This document shows, piece after piece, positions 1 through 6,870 of a stretch of DNA of 10,339 bases (positions are counted from its first letter, which is position 1; each line of letters starts with the position of its first letter). The DNA is from Castellaniella sp. UBA6218 (GTDB lineage Bacteria; Pseudomonadota; Gammaproteobacteria; Burkholderiales; Burkholderiaceae_B). A program made the translations under genes and the position numbers. The stretch lies in assembly GCA_002421865.1 (NCBI GenBank), contig DISE01000098.1, positions 3,956 through 14,294 on the forward strand, in the 5' to 3' direction. The notes below the pieces were generated by a model, which had not been told where the DNA came from, did not search any database, and saw only the letters and a list, made by a program, of their open reading frames with translations.

Positions 1-579
1 GGCTACCGCATCAAGCTGCTGGGCATCACCCGCCGCCGGCCGGAAGGCATCGAGCTGCGGGTCCACCCCGCGCTGGTGCCAGACCATTGCCTGCTGGCCA
101 ACGTGGAAGGCGCCATGAACGCCGTGCTGGTGCGCGGCGACGCGGTCGGCCCCTCGCTGTATTACGGGCAGGGCGCGGGCGCCCTGCCCACGGCCTCGGC
201 CGTGGTGGCCGACCTGGTCGACGTGACCCGCCTGCAGATGGCCGATCCGGAGCACCGGGTGCCGCATCTGGCCTTCCAGCCCGACGCCATGGCCGACATT
301 CCCGTGTTGCCCATGGCCGACGTGCGCACCAGTTTCTACCTGCGCCTGCGGGTCGACGACCGGCCCGGCGTGCTGGCCGACCTGGCGCGCGTGCTGTCGG
401 ACGCCGGCATCTCGGTGGGCTCGATGTTCCAGCAGCCCCATGGCGAACACCAGGCCGACATCATCTTCCTCACCCACGAAGCGCGCGAGGGCGACGTGGA
501 TCAGGCTCTGCGCACGATCCAGGGCCTGCCTTTCGTGCGTTCGGACGTGACCCGCCTGCGCGTGGAGAACATCAATTGA
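1..579 (+). CDS. hom: Homoserine dehydrogenase, C-terminal part (5' end outside window)
   Basis: This is the last 192 codons of a protein that reduces L-aspartate 4-semialdehyde to L-homoserine with NAD(P)H, the branch-point step towards threonine and methionine. The frame is open from base 1, so the start lies upstream; family members are about 430 residues, so roughly half is missing, including the Rossmann domain. The visible part opens inside the catalytic domain with the conserved GYRIKLLGI segment, then LLANVEGAMNAVLV and the GDAVGPSLYYGQGAGALPTA block, typical of Hom. From about visible residue 110 to the end is an ACT domain (FYLRLRVDDRPGVLADLARV), the usual allosteric module for threonine feedback. 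The TGA stop overlaps the TTG start of thrC, so the two are probably translationally coupled in one operon. Identification is firm from these blocks and the thrC neighbour. Confidence 0.96.
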   Translation, partial: GYRIKLLGITRRRPEGIELRVHPALVPDHCLLANVEGAMNAVLVRGDAVGPSLYYGQGAGALPTASAVVADLVDVTRLQMADPEHRVPHLAFQPDAMADIPVLPMADVRTSFYLRLRVDDRPGVLADLARVLSDAGISVGSMFQQPHGEHQADIIFLTHEAREGDVDQALRTIQGLPFVRSDVTRLRVENIN

Positions 580-1976
580 AGTACCTGTCCACCCGGGGCG
601 GCATGGCCCCCCAGCCCTTTTGCGACATCCTGCTCGAAGGCCTGGCGCCCGACGGTGGCCTGACGCTGCCCGAAACCTTGCCGAAGCTTGACCCGGCCAC
701 CCTGGAATCCTGGCGTGGGCTGGACTACGCCGATCTGGCGGCCCGCGTGCTGGGCCTGTTCATCGACGATATCGCGCCCGATGACCTGTCCCGCATGACG
801 CATGCGGCCTATGCGTCCGATGTGTTCCCCCGCATCGCGCCGGTCAAGCCGCTGCGGCCGGGGCTGGCGCTGCTGGGTTTGTCCGAGGGGCCGACGCTTG
901 CCTTCAAGGACATGGCCATGCAGTTCCTGGGCCAGGTCTTCGAATACGTGCTGGCGCGACGCGGCCAGACGCTCAACATCCTGGGCGCCACATCGGGCGA
1001 CACCGGCTCGGCGGCGGAATATGCGCTGCGCGGCAAGCGCGGCGTGGCCGTGTTCATGCTGTCCCCCCATGGACGCATGAGCGCCTTCCAGCGCGCTCAG
1101 ATGTATTCGTTGCAGGACGCCAACATCCACAACATCGCCTTGCGCGGCGTGTTCGACGAATGCCAGGATATCGTCAAGGCGCTGGCCGGCGACCTGGACT
1201 TCAAGAGCGCCCATCGCCTGGGCGCCGTCAATTCCATCAACTGGGCGCGCATCGCCGCCCAGGTGGTGTACTACGTGTGGGGCTGGCTGCGGGCTACGCA
1301 GGGGCCCGGCCAGACGGTGTCTTTCGCCGTGCCTTCGGGCAATTTCGGCAACATTCTGGCGGGTCACATCGCGCGCGAAATGGGCGTGCCGATCCGCCGC
1401 CTGGTGCTGGCCACCAACGAAAACAATGTGCTGGAAGAGTTCTTCCGCACCGGCGTCTACCGGCCTCGCGCGGCCAGCCAGACGCACGCCACCTCCAGCC
1501 CGTCCATGGATATCTCGCGGGCTTCGAACTTCGAGCGCTTCGTCTTCGACCTGGTAGGCCGCGATCCGGTCCGCGTTCGGGGGCTGATGGAGGAACTGCG
1601 CGCCACCGGGCAGTTCGACCTGTCCGACCTGCTGCCTGAATTCACCGCGCGCTATGGCTTCGTGGCAGGTGTGAGCACCCATGCCGACCGGCTGCGCACC
1701 ATCCGTGACATCCGCCGCGAGACCGGCGTGCTGATCGATCCGCACACGGCCGACGGGGTCAAGGTCGCGCTTGAACACCTGGAAAGCGGCGTGCCGATGC
1801 TGGTGCTGGAAACAGCCCTCCCGGCGAAGTTCGCCGAGACTCTCATCGAGGCCACCGGCGAGGCGCCGGAAATTCCGGCCGCGCTGCGCGATCTGGACAG
1901 ACTGCCGCAGCGCGTCGAGGTCATGGACTGCGACGCCGGGCTCGTGGCCGATTACGTGCGGCGCCACGCGCTGTAG
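576..1976 (+). CDS. thrC: Threonine synthase, TTG start
   Basis: A PLP enzyme of 466 residues that converts O-phospho-L-homoserine to L-threonine and phosphate, the last step of threonine synthesis in the cytosol. The length fits the long (about 460-480 aa) proteobacterial class. Visible motifs: N-terminal KYLSTRGG, the PLP-lysine segment PTLAFKDMAMQF with K111, GATSGDTGS at 137-145 and the phosphate-binding loop PSGNFGN from residue 253. The start is set at TTG 576-578 because the family N-terminus (M)KYLSTRGG begins exactly there; the next in-frame ATG (603) would remove this conserved segment. A GGAG at 564-567 lies 8 nt upstream. The reading frame is open far upstream, but those residues are a shadow of hom. 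The TTG overlaps the hom stop, implying coupling. A strong inverted repeat follows the stop codon. Confidence 0.96.
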   Translation: MKYLSTRGGMAPQPFCDILLEGLAPDGGLTLPETLPKLDPATLESWRGLDYADLAARVLGLFIDDIAPDDLSRMTHAAYASDVFPRIAPVKPLRPGLALLGLSEGPTLAFKDMAMQFLGQVFEYVLARRGQTLNILGATSGDTGSAAEYALRGKRGVAVFMLSPHGRMSAFQRAQMYSLQDANIHNIALRGVFDECQDIVKALAGDLDFKSAHRLGAVNSINWARIAAQVVYYVWGWLRATQGPGQTVSFAVPSGNFGNILAGHIAREMGVPIRRLVLATNENNVLEEFFRTGVYRPRAASQTHATSSPSMDISRASNFERFVFDLVGRDPVRVRGLMEELRATGQFDLSDLLPEFTARYGFVAGVSTHADRLRTIRDIRRETGVLIDPHTADGVKVALEHLESGVPMLVLETALPAKFAETLIEATGEAPEIPAALRDLDRLPQRVEVMDCDAGLVADYVRRHAL

Positions 1977-1982
1977 CCAGCC

Positions 1983-2014
1983 TCTTTCGCCCGGTGCGGC
2001 CCGGCGGCGAAAGA
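1983..2014. terminator. Candidate bidirectional terminator between thrC and the lrp-type gene
   Basis: A perfect 9-bp inverted repeat (TCTTTCGCC at 1983-1991 with GGCGAAAGA at 2006-2014) flanks a GC-rich 14-nt loop. It sits in the 42-base gap between the stops of two convergent genes, where a terminator working both ways is expected. No clear U-tract follows on either strand, so it is not a textbook intrinsic terminator. It could also simply protect 3' ends. Confidence 0.5.
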
Positions 2015-2018
2015 TCCT

Positions 2019-2444
2019 TCAAGCCGCCCGGTAGGTCTGCAGGTGGATGCTGGTCTCGGACTGGCTGATGCCCCGGATCAGGCGAATGCGCTCCAGCACC
2101 CGGGACAGTTCCTGCAGGTCGGCCGCCCGCAGCTCGGCCAGCAGGTCCCAGCGACCGTTCGTGTCGTGCAAGGTGGCCACACCCGGTTCCCCCAGCAGAC
2201 TGGCGATCACGGCGCGGGCTTCGTTGCCTTCGACGGCGATGCCCATCCAGGCGCGGATGGTCTGCGGTTCCGCATCCGGACGCAGGCGCACCGTATACCC
2301 CACGATCAATCCGGCATCTTCCAGCCGGCGCATGCGCTGGGTGACCGTGCCTCGCGCCACACCCAGTTTCCGCGCCAGGGTGGCCACACTGGCGCGGGCG
2401 TTCCCGCGCAGCAGGCCGATCAGGGCCAGGTCGGTGAAATCCAT
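2019..2444 (-). CDS. Lrp/AsnC-family transcriptional regulator, probable regulator of ocd-rocF
   Basis: A 141-residue DNA-binding regulator, slightly short but normal for the Lrp/AsnC family (about 140-165 aa). The N-terminal winged helix-turn-helix covers about residues 3-50, with VATLARKLGVARGTVTQRM as the HTH and RRLEDAGLIVGY following, as is typical. The rest is the RAM (AsnC ligand-binding) domain, with a G-x-x-D type turn (NGRWDLLAEL). Such proteins form dimers or higher oligomers and sense amino acids. The start at 2444 (MDFTDLAL) is preferred because GGAGAG lies about 7 nt upstream in the mRNA; an in-frame ATG at 2480 would add 12 residues and lies inside the palindrome at 2474-2488. 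It is divergent from ornithine cyclodeaminase and arginase, so it likely responds to arginine, ornithine or proline and controls that operon and itself. The effector is inferred from position only. Confidence 0.93.
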   Translation of the reverse strand: MDFTDLALIGLLRGNARASVATLARKLGVARGTVTQRMRRLEDAGLIVGYTVRLRPDAEPQTIRAWMGIAVEGNEARAVIASLLGEPGVATLHDTNGRWDLLAELRAADLQELSRVLERIRLIRGISQSETSIHLQTYRAA

Positions 2445-2473
2445 GCCGGGCTCTCCATTCTGTTCAGTGATGC

Positions 2474-2488
2474 CTGTCATTGTGACAG
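2474..2488. promoter_or_regulatory. Candidate operator palindrome in the divergent lrp-ocd region
   Basis: CTGTCATTGTGACAG has perfect 6-bp arms around a 3-base centre. It lies 30 bases upstream of the preferred regulator start and about 95 bases upstream of the ocd start. A 15-bp dyad in the promoter region beside an Lrp-type gene fits the size of sites bound by this family and suggests autoregulation plus control of ocd-rocF. It is not a close match to the E. coli Lrp consensus as I recall it, so the assignment rests on symmetry and position. Confidence 0.5.
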
Positions 2489-2492
2489 TTTC

Positions 2493-2507
2493 CTGCCAGA
2501 ATGGCGG
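2493..2507. repeat. Imperfect inverted repeat next to the operator candidate
   Basis: CTGCCA-GAA-TGGCGG forms a dyad with one mismatch in six positions per arm. Its centre lies 19 bases (nearly two helical turns) from the centre of the palindrome at 2474-2488. Lrp-type regulators often bind several sites in phase on one DNA face, so this may be a second, weaker half of the operator. It could also be chance in GC-rich DNA. Confidence 0.3.
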
Positions 2508-2512
2508 CAAAG

Positions 2513-2525
2513 TTGACGATATACA
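2513..2525 (+). promoter_or_regulatory. AT-rich segment with promoter-like elements upstream of ocd
   Basis: This is the most AT-rich stretch of the divergent gap. It holds TTGACG (2513-2518, like a -35 box) and TATACA (2520-2525, like a -10 box), but the two are adjacent and cannot belong to one sigma-70 promoter. No well-spaced partner box is evident for either. Transcription of ocd probably starts a little downstream of here, leaving a leader of roughly 50 nt. The reverse strand reads TGTATATC and could serve the regulator gene. The exact promoter cannot be fixed by eye. Confidence 0.25.
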
Positions 2526-2582
2526 TTGCCAGACCCTTGGGCCACACTGAAAGCAGCACATTCCATCCCGAGGAGACACGCC

Positions 2583-3668
2583 ATGCAAGCCCATGCTCCG
2601 GTGCCGCTGCGCACCCTGTTCCTGGATACCCACGACGTGGCCCGCCTGATCGGCATCCTGGGTCTGCCCGACTGCCTGCGGGGGCTGGCCGGGACGCTGC
2701 GGACCGACTATCTGCGCTGGCCGGAATTCGACAAGGCGGCTCGCGTCGCGGCCTATTCCGAGCAGGGCACGATCGAACTGATGCCCATCACCGACGGCAC
2801 GCACTACAGTTTCAAATGCGTCAACGGCCACCCGGACAATGGGCGCCGCGGCCTGCCCACCGTCATGGCCATGGGGGCGCTGCTGGATTGCGACACCGGC
2901 ATGATCCGCCTGCTCGGCGAACTGACCCTGACCACCGCATTGCGCACGGCGGCGATGTCGGCCTTGGCCGCCCAGGTCCTGGCGCGGCGCGACAGCCATT
3001 CGATGGCGCTGATCGGCAACGGGGCCCAGAGCGATTTCCAGGCCCTGGCCTTCGCCTGCCTGCTGGGCATCCGCGATCTGCGTCTCTACGACGTGGACCG
3101 CGGCGCCTCGGAACGACTGGCACGCAATCTGGCGGGGGCCGAACTGCCGGGTTGTCCGCTGTCCGTGCGGATCTGCGGTTCGGTGGCCCAGGCAGTCCGG
3201 GGTGCGGACATCGTCACCACAGTGACGGCCTTCCAGGGCCGCGCGCGGGTGCTGGATTCGGATCTGATCGAGCCGGGCATGCACCTGAACGCCGTGGGCG
3301 GCGATTGTCCCGGCAAGACCGAGCTGGATCCCGAGATCCTGCGCCGGGCCGATGTCTTCGTCGAGTTTCCGCCCCAGACCCGGAAGGAGGGCGAGATCCA
3401 GCAGATGCCGGCCGATTTTCCCGTGACCGAGCTGTGGCGCGTTCTGGCGGGCGATGCACCGGGGCGGAGGCGGACGGATCAGGTGACCTTGTTCGACTCG
3501 GTCGGCTTCGCGCTGGAGGACTATTCCGCGCTGCGCTTTCTTCAGGTCCAGGCGGAAGCCCACCAGGTGGGGACCTGGGTGGACGTCACGCCCGGACAGA
3601 CCGATCCGCGCGACCTGTACGGCTGGCTGCTGGGCGCTCTGCAGGATCTGCCGGCGCTCGCCTCGTGA
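2583..3668 (+). CDS. ocd: Ornithine cyclodeaminase
   Basis: A 361-residue NAD-dependent enzyme of the OCD/mu-crystallin family that converts L-ornithine to L-proline plus ammonia. The family is about 350 aa. The residues known from the Pseudomonas putida enzyme are all identifiable by motif: R54 (ARVAAYSE), K78 (FKCVNGHP), R121 (TALRTAA) and catalytic D241 in VGGDCPGKTEL. The nucleotide-binding loop is IGNGAQSDFQALAF, with G145, G147 and Q149. FPPQTRKEGEIQQMPADFPV and LFDSVGFALEDY are further OCD signatures, favouring true OCD over alanine dehydrogenase or mu-crystallin relatives. The start at 2583 is supported by GAGGAG ending 8 nt upstream; an in-frame ATG at 2526 lacks such support and adds a non-homologous leader. 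Arginase follows after 61 bases, so the pair forms an arginine-to-proline catabolic operon, probably under the divergent Lrp-type regulator. Confidence 0.95.
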   Translation: MQAHAPVPLRTLFLDTHDVARLIGILGLPDCLRGLAGTLRTDYLRWPEFDKAARVAAYSEQGTIELMPITDGTHYSFKCVNGHPDNGRRGLPTVMAMGALLDCDTGMIRLLGELTLTTALRTAAMSALAAQVLARRDSHSMALIGNGAQSDFQALAFACLLGIRDLRLYDVDRGASERLARNLAGAELPGCPLSVRICGSVAQAVRGADIVTTVTAFQGRARVLDSDLIEPGMHLNAVGGDCPGKTELDPEILRRADVFVEFPPQTRKEGEIQQMPADFPVTELWRVLAGDAPGRRRTDQVTLFDSVGFALEDYSALRFLQVQAEAHQVGTWVDVTPGQTDPRDLYGWLLGALQDLPALAS

Positions 3669-3729
3669 GGGCGGGGCCGGTCGTGCGAGGCGCTTTCTTC
3701 ATGCGGGCCGGCGGGCGAGGAGGCTGGTC

Positions 3730-4650
3730 ATGAGCGTCGAAGTCGCCCTGGTGGGCGTGCCCACCGACATTGGCGCGGGTACGCGCGGCGCATCGATGGG
3801 GCCTCAGGCCTTGAGAGTGGCCGGCCTGGCGCCCGCACTGGAGCGCCAGGGGTGCCGGGTTTTCGACATGGGCGATCTGGCGGGCCCGGTCAATCCCTGG
3901 CAGCCACCGATCCAGGGGTACCGTCATCTGGAGCAGGTCGTGGCCTGGAATGCCCTGGTTTTCGATGCGGTGACGGACCAGTTGCGGGCGGGCCGCCTGC
4001 CGCTGGTGCTGGGCGGAGACCATTGCCTGGGCGTTGGATCGGTGGGGGCCGTGGCACGGCATTGCCGGCGCGAGGGACGACCGCTGCGGGTGTTCTGGCT
4101 GGACGCCCACACGGACTTCAATACGGCCTGGCTGACGCCCAGCGGCAACCTGCACGGCATGCCGGTGGCCTGCCTGTGCGGCTTCGGCCCTCCCGGCCTG
4201 GTGGATCTGGGGGGGGCGGAACCGGCCCTGCGGCCCGATACCTTGCGGCTGATCGGCATCCGCAGCGTCGACGCGGGCGAGCGGGAATTCGTTCACGAGC
4301 AGCGGCTGGACGTGTACGACATGCGCACGATCGACGAGCGCGGCATGCGTGCGGTCATGGAGGACGCCCTGGAAGGGCTCCCCGGGGATGCCCATGTCCA
4401 CGTGAGTTTCGACGTCGACTTTCTGGATCCGGATTACGCGCCGGGTGTCGGCACCACGGTCCGGGGCGGGCCGACCTGGCGCGAGGCTCAGTTGTGCATG
4501 GAGATGCTGGCCGACACGGGCCGGCTGGGCTCGGTGGACATCGTGGAACTGAATCCGGCCCTGGATGTGCGCAATGGAACGGCCAAGGTCGCCGTCGAAC
4601 TGGTCGAGAGCCTGTTCGGCAAGAGCACCCTGGTCCGCCGGTCGCGATGA
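3730..4650 (+). CDS. rocF: Arginase
   Basis: A 306-residue ureohydrolase with a binuclear manganese centre that hydrolyses L-arginine to L-ornithine and urea. All metal-ligand motifs are present: GGDH (residues 95-98, His98), DAHTD (125-129, with D125, H127 and D129) and SFDVDFLDP (D228 and D230). GASMGPQALR near the N-terminus and the late VELNPALDVRNGTAK segment point to arginase rather than agmatinase or formimidoylglutamase. The length is normal for bacterial arginases (about 300 aa). The start is clear: GAGGAGG at 3717-3723 lies 6 nt before the ATG. The preceding gene, ornithine cyclodeaminase, consumes the ornithine produced, giving a complete two-step route to proline with nitrogen released as urea and ammonia. 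It is convergent with hpnE, with 49 bases between stops. Urease or urea carboxylase would be needed elsewhere to use the urea. Confidence 0.95.
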   Translation: MSVEVALVGVPTDIGAGTRGASMGPQALRVAGLAPALERQGCRVFDMGDLAGPVNPWQPPIQGYRHLEQVVAWNALVFDAVTDQLRAGRLPLVLGGDHCLGVGSVGAVARHCRREGRPLRVFWLDAHTDFNTAWLTPSGNLHGMPVACLCGFGPPGLVDLGGAEPALRPDTLRLIGIRSVDAGEREFVHEQRLDVYDMRTIDERGMRAVMEDALEGLPGDAHVHVSFDVDFLDPDYAPGVGTTVRGGPTWREAQLCMEMLADTGRLGSVDIVELNPALDVRNGTAKVAVELVESLFGKSTLVRRSR

Positions 4651-4663
4651 CCCTGGGGCGGCT

Positions 4664-4691
4664 GCGGCATCGTCGCCGCGGCCCATGCCGC
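4664..4691. terminator. Candidate hairpin between the convergent rocF and hpnE ends
   Basis: GCGGCAT (4664-4670) and ATGCCGC (4685-4691) form a perfect 7-bp stem with a 14-nt GC-rich loop, filling most of the 49-base gap between two convergent stop codons. Position suggests a bidirectional terminator, but there is no U-tract. In DNA this GC-rich such a hairpin can arise by chance, so support is moderate to low. Confidence 0.35.
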
Positions 4692-4699
4692 TTGTCGGG

Positions 4700-6010
4700 T
4701 CAGCGCGACTCCAGGGCCGCGTCGGCCGCCCTCAGTCCGCTGCGCACCGCGCCTTCCAGCACGGCCGGGTAGCCGGTGTCGGTCCAGTCGCCCGCCAGCA
4801 GCAGGCCTGGCCAGGGGGTGATCGCGCCGGGCCGCCGAAGACCCGGGACCGCGTCGAAGGTGGCCCGCCGTTCCGTCACCAGGGCGTGCGTTTCGATTTC
4901 CGGCAGTGGCGGATGCGACCCCGCCGCCTGGGCGCGGAGCTGTCCGATGACGCCGGCCGCTATGCGCGCCGGATCCCGGCCCGCATAGCGGTCCGCCGTG
5001 CCGATGACGACGTGGATCAGCCGCCGGTCGGCGTCCGTACGGGCGCTGGCGCTGCGGTCGAACAGCCATTGCCCCCAGGCATCGCGCGCCGGCTCGTCGC
5101 GCAGCAGCAGCATGGGGTGGCCCGAGTTCCAGGGCCTGGCGAGCCGCAGGGTCAGGGTGCCGATGGCCGAATGCGCGCAGTCCGCCCAGCCGCCCATGAA
5201 CTCCGTCGCGCCGGGCAGCGGCGCCAGCAGACGCCGGGCCTCGGTGGCCGGCACGGCCAGGATCACGCGTTCATGCGATTCGCCATCCACCCGCCATCCG
5301 CCCGCCGGGTCCGGCGCGATCGCGCGAACCCGGCGGCGCAGCAGATCGTCGCCGAGCAGGGCGCAGGCGCGGGCAGGCCAGAGCGCGTGCAGGCCATCCC
5401 GGGGGATGAGGATGCGGCTGGCGGCCGGCCCCGCGCCCAGACTGTCGGCCAGCACCTGGACGAACAGGCGCGCCTGCGCCACGTGCGCCGGGGTGTTCAT
5501 GGCCGCCAGGCACAGGGGTTCCCACAGGCGCGCCATCAGGCCTGGCGGGCAGCCCAGGCCGGCCAGCCAGTCCGACACGGTCACGGACGGATCGACGCAA
5601 TCCGGGTCCAGGGCATCGAACACCCGGGCCAGATGGCGGCGGCCTCGCCAGCCGTCCAGTCCGTGGCTGCCCAGCAGGACGCCCAGGCGGTGCAGGGGTG
5701 GTGGCAGGGGCCAGAAGCGCAGACTGAGGCCGCCGTCGGCCGATCGCAACGCCAGATCCCGGGCCACCAGGGCGTGCCCGGGGTCCACGCCCAGTTCCCG
5801 CATCAGCGCCAGGGTGTCGGCATAGGCGCCCAGCAGGATATGCTGTCCATTGTCCAGGCTCTGCCCAAGTCCGGGGTGATTGATTCGCCGCGCCCGGCCC
5901 CCCGGCGCTGCGGCGGCCTCGTAGACCCGGACGGCGCGTCCCGCCCGCCGCAGGCGCGCGGCGGCGGCCAGTCCCGCCCAGCCGGCGCCGACGACGGCGA
6001 TGGCGTTCAT
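4700..6010 (-). CDS. hpnE: Hydroxysqualene dehydroxylase HpnE (FAD-dependent)
   Basis: A 436-residue flavoprotein of the amine oxidase/phytoene desaturase superfamily. HpnE reduces hydroxysqualene to squalene, the last of three steps that replace squalene synthase in many bacteria. The N-terminal Rossmann fold is clear: GAGWAG at 8-13, E31 at the end of the second strand (VRVYE) and the GGRA motif at 37-40. The LDNGQHILLGAY segment is characteristic of HpnE. The C-terminal FAD-binding block AGDWTDTGYPAVLEGAVRSG is intact, so the gene looks functional. The ATG at 6010 overlaps the hpnD stop by 4 nt (ATGA), indicating coupled translation; there is no strong Shine-Dalgarno. Last gene of the hpnCDE operon. 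A carotenoid-type desaturase is the alternative, but the hpnC and hpnD neighbours make HpnE far more likely. Confidence 0.94.
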   Translation of the reverse strand: MNAIAVVGAGWAGLAAAARLRRAGRAVRVYEAAAAPGGRARRINHPGLGQSLDNGQHILLGAYADTLALMRELGVDPGHALVARDLALRSADGGLSLRFWPLPPPLHRLGVLLGSHGLDGWRGRRHLARVFDALDPDCVDPSVTVSDWLAGLGCPPGLMARLWEPLCLAAMNTPAHVAQARLFVQVLADSLGAGPAASRILIPRDGLHALWPARACALLGDDLLRRRVRAIAPDPAGGWRVDGESHERVILAVPATEARRLLAPLPGATEFMGGWADCAHSAIGTLTLRLARPWNSGHPMLLLRDEPARDAWGQWLFDRSASARTDADRRLIHVVIGTADRYAGRDPARIAAGVIGQLRAQAAGSHPPLPEIETHALVTERRATFDAVPGLRRPGAITPWPGLLLAGDWTDTGYPAVLEGAVRSGLRAADAALESR

Positions 6011-6870
6011 TTCGCCAATCGGCGCACCAGCCCCCGGCCCCCGCCGACCCAGGTCTTCCAGGCGAGCCAGAATTTGCGGATCGGCGTCAGGGCGATGCGC
6101 TGGTCGAGCACGTGCCAGCCGTCGCGTTCGATCTCGTCGAGCAGGGCGGCATAGATGGCGGCCATCATCAGGCCGGGCCGCTGCGCGCGGCGGTCGGCCT
6201 CCGGCAGGGCGCGCATGGCGTCGCGATACAGACCGCGCGCGCGCGCGGTCTGCTGACGCATCAGGGCCTGGAACCCTTCGGTGTGTCGGCCATCGAGAAT
6301 GTCGTCCTGGGTCACGCCGTGGCGCGCCATGTCGTCGGCCGGCAGGTAGATGCGGCCGCGCCGTGCGTCGTCGCCCACGTCGCGGATGATGTTGGTCATC
6401 TGGAAGGCCAGGCCCAGCGTTTCAGCGTATTCCAGCGTGCGCGGGTCGGTGTGGCCGAAGATGCTGGCCGAAAGGTCGCCCACCACGCCGGCGGCGCGCC
6501 AACAATATTCCCGCAGGGCGGCCCAGTCAGCGTAGCGGAACTGGTCCAGGTCCATTTCCATGCCTTCGATCACGGCGTAGAAGGGCTCGGGGCGCAACCC
6601 GAAGGCGCGGATGTGCGCGGCCAGGGCGATGGCCACCGGGTGATCGGGCGTGCCGTCGAACATCAGGCCGACCTGGTCGCGCCACCAGGCAAGCTTCATG
6701 CGCGCGACCGAGGCCTCTTCGACCTCGTCCACGATGTCGTCCACCTCGCGGCAGAAGGCATACAGCGCCGTGATGGCGCGGCGCCGTTCCGGCGGCAGGA
6801 ACAGGAAGGCGTAGTAAAAGCTCGAGCCGCTGCGGGCGGCTTTCTGCTGGCAGTATTCGTCAGGCGTCAT
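6007..6870 (-). CDS. hpnD: Presqualene diphosphate synthase HpnD
   Basis: A 287-residue all-helical trans-isoprenyl diphosphate synthase of the squalene/phytoene synthase family. HpnD condenses two farnesyl diphosphates head to head to presqualene diphosphate. Both aspartate-rich Mg-binding motifs are present: DDIVD at 44-48, and NIIRDVGDD with D164 and D168, followed by ARRGRIYLP. The N-terminus (EYCQQKAARSGSSFYYAFLFLP) matches the HpnD subgroup, which begins with a Y-C-x-x-K type motif. The start at 6870 is chosen for this N-terminus. The open frame extends upstream to 7014, but that part only shadows hpnC. It overlaps the hpnC end by 11 nt and the hpnE start by 4 nt, so translation is probably coupled along the operon. 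Codons near residues 207-214 contain a 24-bp perfect DNA palindrome. Confidence 0.95.
   Translation of the reverse strand: MTPDEYCQQKAARSGSSFYYAFLFLPPERRRAITALYAFCREVDDIVDEVEEASVARMKLAWWRDQVGLMFDGTPDHPVAIALAAHIRAFGLRPEPFYAVIEGMEMDLDQFRYADWAALREYCWRAAGVVGDLSASIFGHTDPRTLEYAETLGLAFQMTNIIRDVGDDARRGRIYLPADDMARHGVTQDDILDGRHTEGFQALMRQQTARARGLYRDAMRALPEADRRAQRPGLMMAAIYAALLDEIERDGWHVLDQRIALTPIRKFWLAWKTWVGGGRGLVRRLAK
6229..6252. repeat. 24-bp perfect palindrome with an alternating CG core, inside hpnD
   Basis: Each arm is 12 nt (CAGACCGCGCGC and its complement) with no spacer, so the centre is between 6240 and 6241. The core is 14 bases of alternating G and C, which is prone to left-handed or cruciform structure. 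It lies within codons for a Thr-Ala-Arg-Ala-Arg-Gly-Leu stretch of HpnD, so ordinary GC-rich codon use can explain much of it. Confidence 0.7.

Noticed and set aside
501..1967. A 488-codon open frame antisense to thrC, and the 5' extension of the thrC frame back to 87
   Set aside because: Both are by-products of high GC content. The antisense product is low-complexity and rich in Gln, His, Arg and Gly with no recognisable motif, and the upstream extension only shadows hom.
2445..3563. Long upstream extension of the Lrp-type frame antisense to ocd
   Set aside because: The extension has no family resemblance. The Lrp/AsnC domain begins at MDFTDLAL with its own ribosome binding site, so the rest is a shadow frame.
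4565..6154. A 529-codon plus-strand open frame opposite hpnE
   Set aside because: It lies antisense to a complete, well-motifed HpnE and shows only compositional bias of shadow frames, with no start signal or domain.
6860..6870. hpnC and hpnD as possible products of a duplication or frameshift of one gene
   Set aside because: Each has its own full set of aspartate motifs, its own subgroup N-terminus and normal length, so they are the standard separate HpnC and HpnD proteins with an 11-nt overlap.
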